A DNA stretch of 64,000 nucleotides, from positions 1 through 64,000 of the forward strand of contig JADNRV010000096.1 in assembly GCA_015499995.1 (NCBI GenBank), given 5' to 3'. Each line of letters begins with the position of its first letter. Positions within the stretch are counted from its first letter, which is position 1. Below, piece after piece: positions 56,085-64,000 of the stretch. A model generated the notes under the pieces. The model worked only from the letters and a program-made list of their open reading frames with translations. It made no database searches and had not been told where the DNA came from. The position numbers and the translations under genes were made by a program. Source of the DNA: Flammula alnicola. Its lineage: Eukaryota > Basidiomycota > Agaricomycetes > Agaricales > Strophariaceae.

Positions 56085-56299
56085 AATTGCGCGCTCTGGC
56101 AAAGGACCCCGATTTTTCTTTTTACCAAACTTAGAAACTATTTTGGGCACGGTCGCTTATCAGTTCTGGGCTCAACTAGAGTCGTACGGGGAGAGCTCTA
56201 CAAAGAAGAACTTGAAGTGTGTGTACGCCTCCCCCACTATTAGGGCAATGGCACATTGCCCTAAGTACGCTTGAGAACGCGCGCTACCGCGCGTCCTCG

Positions 56300-56462
56300 A
56301 GTCCCCTAACCTACTCTATCCACCTAACCTCCCTAACCTCCCAACCTGCCCTAAACCTCCTAACTTAACCAAGAACGCGCTACCGCGCGGGGAGACAAAT
56401 ATTCCCATCCCTCACCATTAACCCTAACCGCCTAACCTACCTAACCTAACCCAACCTGACCA
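56300..56462 (+). repeat. Degenerate telomere-like CCTAACC repeats
   Basis: CCCTAACC, CCTAACCTACTC, CCTAACCTCCCTAACCTCCC, CCCTAAACCTCCTAAC, AACCCTAACCGCCTAACC and TACCTAACCTAACCC follow each other with interruptions. One interruption, ACGCGCTACCGCGCGG, is itself repeated from 56280. Basidiomycete telomeres are usually (TTAGGG)n, whose other strand is CCCTAA, so this looks like an interstitial or subtelomeric relic. Confidence 0.55.
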
Positions 56463-56938
56463 GCCATTAACAGACAGTAAAGTAGTCGCTACGTGTGGGG
56501 AAAAATAAAACAACACATATGAAAATCGAACCGAGCATCACAAGAATTGAATAAATATGTGTATACCATAGTAACCGTTACATCATCGCAGCATTATTGA
56601 TTGTTCTTTTGCTTAATATTATATCCCTCCAGGATTCATAATATTTCCTTTTAAGGCAGGTGATAGTGGGCCAACTACAAAGAAGGGAGGAAAGAAGGAA
56701 AGAGAGAACTCTACGAAGTTCTGAGCTCTTGCGTTTATCTACCCGGAGGGTGGAACCTTCCTCCTAAAGCCCTCCTACTCCCGGTTACAATCACCATGAT
56801 TTATGCATAAAAATGACGTCAGCCTCCCCTGCTTGTTGCTTCATCTTCATCCCCTACTCGGCAGCTTCATCCTCCTCGCTCCCCGGAGCTAGATTGCTAA
56901 TAGAGAGTGAGTTAAGACCGGGGGATGTTTTGATGGCC
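56463..56938. other. No supported gene
   Basis: Downstream of the Rap1-Myb gene (minus sense); its 3' untranslated region is expected here. No other frame or repeat. Confidence 0.4.
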
Positions 56939-58634
56939 TTACTCCGGGTCATAGTCGCCATGAGCTTCAGGAATCAAGATATTAAGTTTCCACGTCTGTA
57001 ATGTGCACACAGCCAGTCAGTACGATAGTACAGAGACTAAAGGCAGGACTCACATATGCCCGCTCGAATCTGGTCCACGCATATGCTACTTTAAAGTGGT
57101 CACATTTGAGATGAAAATTCAGCATCTCCCATGTGTTGAATCTCCCGAAGAGTTCACAGAAGGGGCAGAGCCACTCAGACACTTCAGCCTGATACGTAGT
57201 ATCGTCACCATGCTCGTATACTACCTGGAAAGAAATGTCCTGGCAGTCCACGTCAGTAGGGATATCTAGTTGCTTACAACGTTGAATGAATCCTTTCCGC
57301 AAATTCCGCAGAAGAAAAGGTAGTTGTCCAGTGGCTTGCATCCGAATTGGTCCTAGCGTTAAAGCCTCCAACGCCTCTATCAAACTGTCCGGTGGTCGTT
57401 CTCGTCGCATTTGTGACTCCGGCGGAAGACAGGACGCCAGCGTCGTTGGGGCAGTTATTTGCGAGACCTTTGATTTCAAACGAGAGTTGGGGTCTTCCTG
57501 GGAAATGTTGGTCTTCGGTAACAATCCTGCAACGGGAAAAGGTTTGCGTGGAGGAGAAAAGAGTATATGATCCGGCAGCCGTTTATTATGGGAAGAAATT
57601 CTCTCCGGCACAGCGAGCTCCGGAAGGGTAGTGGGAAATGTGTTTTGGACATTTGCAGATATACAACTTGTTGTCGCCTTCGCTGAGGAAAGTTCCGGCC
57701 CGGCTGGAAGTTCTAGCCCCAAGCTCATGGCTTGCATTCCGTCGTTGGACGCCAACATTGGAAAAGAGGCAAGGTCATCCCCACGGATCGATGTAAAAGT
57801 ATCAAATTGTGAGTCCCCAGTCGAGAAATCAGGGGATGCGGTTAGCTCAAAAGCGTCGTCTTGGATTTGATTATACAGGACACTAATGCGGTGTAACTCT
57901 CAACGTCAAAGGCTAACAAGAATAGATCAACTTACATGTCCTCACATTCTCCTATCTCGTTTTGTAGGGATGAAACTTGCTTACTGCCCTGCGGCGACTG
58001 CACAAACGTCTGTATCGCTTGATGGGGACGTGATATTTTTGTCCTCTTTCTTGGTAATGACGTTTCAGAGGTGTCATCGTTGTCGTCGATGTCTTCGGTC
58101 AGCTGTAGTGTCGCGTGTGGATCCATCTGAATAACCCTGTATTGCACACCTTCACCGGGATATACTCCTCTTTTCGTCCGCCTGACCTTCTCTGCATCCT
58201 TACTTTCCCCAACGCTATTGTCTTCGCCGCCTCTACTGGGTCCACTGCCTATCTCCGCAGGGAGGCTATGCGATGACATCCCATCCATCGACCGGGAAAT
58301 GTCGTTGATTTGATGCTCAAACATCTTCTCCATTTTCTTATATCGCTCCCTCCAAGATTCGGCCGTATGCCTCTTGGCCCAATCGTACTCAGCGGGATTT
58401 TCATTGGCCTATGAAAGTGAACAGAATTGGTGGAAGGAACATAGAGAGAAAAATAGAGAAAACCTTGGAGAGAAGCTCGTTATATATCTTCAACCCCTTC
58501 CGACCTTGCGCTCCTGTTTTCGCCAGGTATTGGCAGATTTCATGATCGTCTTCCGCGGTGAATTCGATGCGCCCATTTACCACATCCAAAGCATCAGCTC
58601 CGCTGGGTATCAGCTCAGAGCCAGAATCACTCAC
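56939..58634 (-). CDS. Rap1-type Myb protein with C-terminal C2H2-like segment
   Basis: The exons 58634-58464, 58408-57936, 57882-57054 and 56995-56939 total 1530 nt: 509 residues, in frame, all with GT...AG borders. Residues about 20-85 read EFTAEDDHEICQYLAKTGAQ, GRKGLKIYNELLSK, EYDWAKRHTAESWRERYKK, the pattern of the Myb domain of Rap1 in Agaricomycetes, which binds telomeric proteins or DNA. The middle is acidic and Ser/Pro-rich with an NLS-like LPRKRTKI. Near the end EWLCPFCELFGRFNTWEMLN, FHLKCDHFKVAYAW is C-x2-C...H-x4-H, a C2H2 pattern found in a basidiomycete group of such proteins. No BRCT domain or Rap1 C-terminal domain is visible, so it is not a standard Rap1. Telomere or gene-silencing work is an inference. 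A dead copy lies at 35326-36135. Confidence 0.7.
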
Positions 58635-58884
58635 TTTCTCTCAGGCCTGTGCGGTTCCCCATCGCGATTATGCCTGTTTATTCCATTAATCAAGCATCAG
58701 TTGCGCCTCCTCGAACGCTTCTTATGTACACTCACTTCCTTCCAGACCTTCGTGGCTGCATGCCTTTACCAGAGTTGTAGGGTACCGAAACTCACGGTGT
58801 GTAAACCGAGAAGGCTCCTTTTAAGTAATCTCGAGAGCTTACAAATTGTAGACAACGTGTCAGCGGAGTTCTCAGGTCAACAGT

Positions 58885-60016
58885 AGGGTTGGGTAAAAAA
58901 CCTAGGGTTTTTTACCAAAACGTTTTTTACCGGTAAAATACCGGTAAATTACCAGGTAAATTACCCCCCCCTTGGCGGCATGTCTGTGAGGTTTTTTACT
59001 GCATGGCCACGTGATATATATGAGCCGCGCAGGTGGCTCGCATTACATAGGTGTGATACTGCTGAATATTAAATGAAATTAAATAAATTAAATAAATTAA
59101 ATCAAAGAGGGGGGGAAAGCGTGTAATTAATTGTACGTGCCCTTGGTGGGCCAGCTCTCTTATAATTTGGCATTCACCTCTGAAGACTCCAGGGTACATA
59201 ATGGCCAAAATAAAATTCAAAATTTCCGGACGCGCTTCGCGCGAAGGGCCGCAAAAGCTGACAGATGTCTAATTATCCTAAAATTCAGAATTTTCTCTGC
59301 GCTTCACGCACTTGACTCTTTAACAAATTAAATTGAGGACGCGAGATACCCCTTTTACTTCTAGGGCTTTCAAAAATTAAATCAGAGCCATTTCTCTCTC
59401 TCTCTAAAAATCAGATTTCTAAGAAACTCAGGTTCAGTAGTATTTTTTGTAGTGCGCTTCGCGCATATATTTCTCAGAACTAAATATTGGAACGAAATTA
59501 ATGTATGCGCAGGGTCCTGTTTCCATTTTTTTTGGCTGCAGGCAATTGCCCACTCTTCGGCAATTCAAAAAATAATCAAAGTGGTTCAAAAATTCAATGT
59601 TATATGGATATTTAATTCTGGACAGCTGAAAAAACCCCCTCTTTGTCCTAGACTCATAAATTTATCCCTGTCTTCAATCTGGTTTACTGAATTTTAATTA
59701 CTACGCTATATCTCTGTCAAAAACAGCTCAAGAACACCTCAGAAGGTGCAGATGTGGTCATGTGACTTTGTTTGTACATAATTATATCATGTTTCAAACT
59801 CAGTTACATCATAGTTGGCCCACACCTATCGAAAGCGAGCCGCGCAGGTGGCGAAATTTTTTTTAAAAAAAATTAAAAGCCTTACGAAAAAATCAAATCA
59901 CGTGATGGTAAATTACGGGTAAAATACTGGTAAATTACCTGTCCCTCTCCCAGAAAAAATTTTCGAGGTAAATTACTGGTAAATTACCCCCCCTGGAGGT
60001 TTTTTACCCAACCCTA
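58885..60016. mobile_element. hAT-type non-autonomous element
   Basis: TIR TAGGGTTGGGTAAAAAACC is inverted exactly at the right end (GGTTTTTTACCCAACCCTA). An 8-bp direct duplication GTCAACAG flanks it (58877-58884 and 60017-60024), the hallmark of hAT transposases. Subterminal GGTAAATTACC and ACTGGTAAATTACC words repeat at both ends (58935-58970, 59905-59990), as hAT transposases commonly require. The 1132-bp interior has no transposase. It sits 251 bp upstream of the Rap1-Myb start codon. Confidence 0.9.
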
Positions 60017-60443
60017 GTCAACAGCGAGCCAGTGATGACGAATCCTAGGCTATGCATGCGCCTATCTTGGACAAGAAAGCATCATATGTATCCCATTTAC
60101 TGTGATTATTTCTGTGGTTTCGATGCAGCCACTTCCCTATCTCGAGGATGATCCAGAAAACTTCTGGTTTGTTACGAGTCCTATTTATAGGAATCGTCCT
60201 TTTTACCCAACCCTCCACAGAAAAAAGTGTTACGCTTGGAATACCGCAGGAACAACTTTCCTATTTTGGAGTGATGGCATCACCGGCTGCCTTTGTCCGA
60301 TACGTGTTGCCTTTTCGCTGCTGCCCTCTTGCTCCAGCTTGCCACCACCTCCTTATCACTCACTGCATCCAACCTGCTACCATCGCCATCTGTAGCTCTC
60401 CTCACCGCGAACCTACGGAGCCAACAAGGACCCAAGAAAACCT

Positions 60444-62939
60444 ATGCCAGCAAGCCATGAGGGCTCATCAGCACTGTTTTGCGTCATCAGCAAGCTGGCT
60501 ACGGAACCCGACGATGCCAGCGAGGCAGGGCGCCAGGAGGAAGAGGGAACTGATGAATGTAGGTATATGGTCACTACCCCCTACCCTGTTGCTGACCCCC
60601 GCTACCCTCATTTCCTGCAGATGTAGATACCGTGGGTACCGACCTGACCCCACCACAGCACGAACAGCAGGAAAATGAAACCAAGTACATGGCCACCCAG
60701 CCCGTACGTCTCCGCTAATGCCCCCACCCCTTCCTTTTTTTATTATTCAGAACCAGCCTCGAGGTCATCCTCTCGCCTGTGGCCTACCCCTCCCTTTCTT
60801 TTGACCAAACAAAAGCCCACGCCATCGTAATATCTGCCTAGTGGGTTCCGAACCAACCTCGCACTTCATGCGCCCCAGGAGCATCAGACAGGTGAGTACA
60901 CCCTCAACCCCATCCTTTCATCTGCACAACCTTGCTAACTACCCACCCTCCATTTTTTGTGTAGCACGCGCCTGTGGCCGCTGCCGTGCACTATGAACCC
61001 TAGGGCTGGGAAGAATTCCCGGTTTGATAACCTGTCGTTCAAGGGAGTTTTCCTTGTCCGGCCGGGAAAGATTCAGGGTATGACTGACATATCCCCCGTC
61101 AGACGGGAAATTCCATAACCAGGAATGACCCAGGAAAAATGTCCTGCCCCATGGCCACCATTCCCGGTTTCGTCTAGGCAGGGTATAACTAGTAATTTTG
61201 TCTAGTTTCACGTAGAATCTTTCCTGAGGCTAGCATAGGCTGATTTTCCTGGTATTACTAGTTTGTTTTACTCAAGTTCAGATGGTTTTTTCTTAGGTCG
61301 GACAGCATATGGATTGTTCAAATAAATTCTGCATTTAATAGTAGTAAATGTACATAATACATAGTAGGTACAGTAGGGCGATAGTACAATATGAAAATGC
61401 GTAGCCTCGCTGACAGTCTCGAACGTCATCAGACGGCAATCCGCAGCGCTGACGAGGCGGTAAGGGTCATTCGGGCTCTCCACGGGGCGAGCAGAGGGCT
61501 TGAGTTTCCTGGAGAGAGTTAGATAAGGACCGAGATCATAGAGGAGCTTGCTAACCGGTAGAAGAATTCATTGAAAGTTTCTGAGAAAGAAGAATTAGTA
61601 TCGGTTAAATTCATGATAGGGCAGCAGACGTACTGAACGAGTCGAGAGGATCGAGAATTTCATCCACGTTTAGCCCGTGGAATTCGACAAAAGTAGGAAT
61701 TTCTTTGGCCGACTCGGTGTCGTCGTACTTAACACCCTACTTGATAGATAGCGACTTGAGGAGACGTCGAGCTGAAGACATCGACCAGCGTAAATATATA
61801 TCCTAGAGAATCGACAAAACTGAACTGACGCACCTCTTGCACCCTCCATGCGGCTCGTAGCACCCTTGTACAGTAGCCTGATGCCCAAACGAACATATAC
61901 CTGCATCTTTTCCTCCTGCAACTGACCCATTATTCTACTCTGAACAATAATATTGGCCGAGTTCTGCACACATCCGATCAGTTCACATTATGAAGAAGGG
62001 AAACGAGGAAGAAACATACAGCCCCAAGCCTGTAATACATTGAAACATTGGCCCTTATCATAAGACGAGTTGCAGCAGCCGCGGCGATGGCGGCTGACAT
62101 CGGACCTGGGGCCTCACCCACGCGTTCTTGTCATACAGCCAGTGAAGTGGTGCTTCCTTGACTTTGGCAAATGGGCAATGTCAAGAAAAAGCATGAATAG
62201 AAGCGCAGAGGGCGGGAGATGGATGTAGGCGAGGAGGATCCTCATGGCGGTGAAAGTCCTGATGGCAGTGAGAGCGACGAAATGGAATTCAAATTCCGCG
62301 CTCGCCGCTCATGCTGAATACGGAGAATCACATGACGCTGTTTGGACTTAGCAATTTTCCCCTGATCATCGAATATGTACCCGCCAGACCAGGAAAAAAG
62401 AATTACTCCTTGATTTGAGCTTATTACAAGCTCACTATGGTCCTTTTTGTTGGATAAGGGTTAGAATACACATGGGAAAATCTGGAATTGGCATAGAAAC
62501 TGCAACGGACAAGCTTCGAGATAAATATTTGGTAAATTTAGTATAAATCTGGCTAGTGAGAAAAGAAATCCTGTGAAACCAGGAAAATATTTACCAGTCT
62601 GAAGACGGGGAAATTTTACCAGAAACGACTTTTCCCTGTCGGATCCCCGCTAGACCGGGAAAAAAGAATTATTTCCGGTCAAACTAGGAATTGTTTCTGG
62701 GCCTAGGGTTCATAGTGGTGCCCTCCCCACCTTCGACCACATGGACAGTCCCGGCACATGCAGTGACATGCCAGCTGCACAATGATGAACAGAACAATGC
62801 CAACAATCGCACCGCTGGAAGGATTTGGGGGAACAAGGTATGTATCACCCACACCACACAGCACACCTTTTCTCAACCGGAACAGAGCTCAAGGTCGCGG
62901 CCTTGCCCTCCCTCCCCTTCCCTCGCCAATGTGAGTATG
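60444..62939 (+). pseudogene. Pro/Thr-rich multi-exon gene, exon disrupted by a CACTA-type element
   Basis: Possible exons: 60444-60559 (MPASHEGSSALFCVISKLAT, EPDDASEAGRQEEEGTDE), a GTAGGT...TTGCAG-like intron, 60621-60703 (DTVGTDLTPPQHEQQENETK), later 60845-60891, and 60966-60988 continued after the insertion at 62718-62839 and beyond. Across the insertion the frame HAPVAAAV joins PSPPSTTWTVPAHAVTC and LHNDEQNNANNRTAGRIWGN without a break, then a GTATGT donor. That argues that the exon existed before the insertion. Start, end and family are uncertain; nothing in it is recognised. Confidence 0.4.
60989..62717. mobile_element. CACTA-type non-autonomous element
   Basis: Starts CACTATGAACCCTAGGGCTG GGAAGAATTCC and ends with the imperfect inverse GG...CCTAGGGTTCATAGTG, a TIR of about 40 bp. 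A 3-bp direct duplication GTG flanks it (60986-60988, 62718-62720). CACTA termini with a 3-bp duplication define the CACTA/EnSpm group. Words such as CCGGGAAAA and GAATTATT repeat near both ends (61010-61170, 62380-62690). No transposase is present. The transposase at 10.5-15.8 kb is of this superfamily, but its own termini were not found, so a direct link is unproven. Confidence 0.8.
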
Positions 62940-63325
62940 CACAGCACCGACATCGGATGCTGAACCCCCACCAACCCGCTCGCTGTGAAGCAGCTGTGAG
63001 CACCCACTCATGCCTATCATTTTGACACCGCGATCACCGATCCATGATTTCGACTGCCACAATTGCTCTACTTGACGCCACAGCCTGTGCATCCCTTCAA
63101 CGAGTGCCTGCAGCTCAGTATTTACTTTATGTCTCAGATGTAACTAGATATCTTTCAATATAACTATTTGACTATTCCTAAAATTTGAATGAATTTCTAC
63201 TAAGGCTTTCCTTCTGAGTCAGTGTAAAATGGGTATTGAGTTCAAGTGAATTAAACGTGGCACAGGAATGGAAATGTCAAAAAACAACAAGTTATGATAT
63301 GAGGGTACGGAGGAAGACAATATTG
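62940..63325. other. No supported gene
   Basis: May hold the last exon(s) of the disrupted gene; nothing firm. Confidence 0.35.
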
Positions 63326-63420
63326 AACCATGAATTAGGGGAGTGCATGTGATATAATTATTAATAAAAGGACTCGTAACGCCGGGCGCAGCCTCGGCCC
63401 GCACAACCAAGTAGTTGAAA
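63326..63420 (+). repeat. 100-bp dispersed repeat, inverted partner at 38563-38663
   Basis: AACCATGAATTAGGGGAGTG through AACGCCGGGCGCAGCCTCGG to GCACAACCAAGTAGTTGA is the reverse of 38563-38663 with only a few differences. Homology stops abruptly on both sides. Confidence 0.6.
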
Positions 63421-63869
63421 AACCCGGCTACGATGACGTACAGCTCTTTGGATATGAAGATGAGACAATATAAATTATATTGAGTATTGCTTTACTAAAT
63501 ACTTAGCTACCATATGTGTTATTCCCGCTACCGTTAGGTAGAGGGTTTTAGAGTGATAGGACGTCGATAGATCCTTACGACTTTTGGTGGGCCATGATTT
63601 TGCAGTGTGACAATGACATCCATATATAATAAATATGTCACGTGTACCTAACGGTCGGATCATTCTCTGTCTTAAGCTGTCTTAACTTTAAAGTTTAAGG
63701 TCAGAAAGTCGGATCTGTGTCGGAAACTTCCAGAATGCCTTATCAAGCCGATAATGCTGATAATATTGGGCTTCTCTGATCAGGCCTGATAAGGGTAGGA
63801 GTTAGCCTGTTCAGGGTACGTTTGAGTGGCTGTTAGATATATTGTGGAGTAGGATTTCATTTTCATCAG
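63421..63869. other. No supported gene
   Basis: AT-rich, no frame of note. Confidence 0.4.
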
Positions 63870-63960
63870 CCCTTTGACTCAGTGGTTTTGATCGTCAGTA
63901 AGTTTGGTGACTACATTACATAAAGTGTAGTCTAGAAACTTTTGGTTCGAGCCTCCATGT
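63870..63960 (+). repeat. Possible tRNA-related (SINE-like) promoter remnant
   Basis: TGACTCAGTGG (63878) resembles a Pol III A box, and GGTTCGAGCC (63943) fits the B-box consensus GWTCRANNC, about 65 bp apart. A full tRNA cloverleaf cannot be folded with confidence because the arms do not pair well, so it is not called a tRNA. Confidence 0.25.
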
Positions 63961-64000
63961 TTGCGAAATAAATAAATCTTCCTGTTCATAAAGCGCTCCT

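Noticed and set aside
55658..56086. 142-codon frame spanning the MULE-type MITE
   Set aside because: It runs through both TIR arms and exists only because of their sequence.
63870..63960. tRNA gene
   Set aside because: A- and B-box-like words are present, but no acceptor or anticodon stems pair convincingly.

Overview
The window reads as nuclear DNA of a mushroom-forming basidiomycete (Agaricomycetes). The reasons are its many 45-60 nt introns with GTRNGY...YAG borders, an F-box protein, an alpha-kinase-type gene, a Rap1-type Myb gene, a KDZ transposase with CxC-type cysteine clusters, a CACTA-like transposase of the fungal type and an Ngaro tyrosine-recombinase retrotransposon. Host genes are few and scattered, many are broken, and more than half of the window is transposon-derived or shows no gene. 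No tRNA, rRNA or CRISPR was found. No search could be run, so all family names rest on motif recognition.

Layout. 0-4 kb: an F-box gene entering from the left edge, an SNF2 C-lobe relic and a tandem array of exon-like units. 4.4-7.6 kb: small TIR elements (a TA-flanked MITE and the first member of a GC-rich TIR family). 8.1-15.8 kb: a two-gene CACTA-like transposon on the minus strand. Its transposase is split by a 1.85-kb TIR insertion that carries a spliced gene fragment. 16.4-17.9 kb: a cysteine-cluster coiled-coil gene. 18.7-24.3 kb: gene fragments, a 161-bp tandem exon/intron array and an alpha-kinase-like gene with an in-frame stop. 24.3-27.5 kb: a second GC-rich TIR element, a second MITE copy (inverted) and a deletion derivative of the KDZ element. 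28.7-30.2 kb: an intact Ulp1-type SUMO protease. 30.9-34.8 kb: a decayed ISWI remodeller. 35.3-38.1 kb: a dead Rap1-Myb copy and a second, chimeric cysteine-cluster gene. 39.6-47.8 kb: a KDZ transposon with two convergent genes, flanked by smaller TIR elements. 47.9-55.5 kb: a complete Ngaro element with A1-ORFs-B1-A2-B2 repeats. 55.5-64 kb: a MULE-type MITE, telomere-like CCTAACC repeats, an intact Rap1-Myb/C2H2 gene, a hAT-type element 251 bp upstream of it, and a CACTA-type element inserted in the exon of a proline-rich gene.

How it fits together. The window is a nested-transposon region. Target-site duplications and reading frames restored across insertions give an order of events: the CACTA transposase preceded its 1.85-kb insertion, the proline-rich gene preceded its CACTA insertion, and the KDZ copy preceded its internally deleted derivative. 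Four exon models close in frame (442, 535, 509 and about 415 codons: two cysteine-cluster proteins, the Rap1-Myb protein and the Ulp1 protease). These are the best candidates for living host genes.
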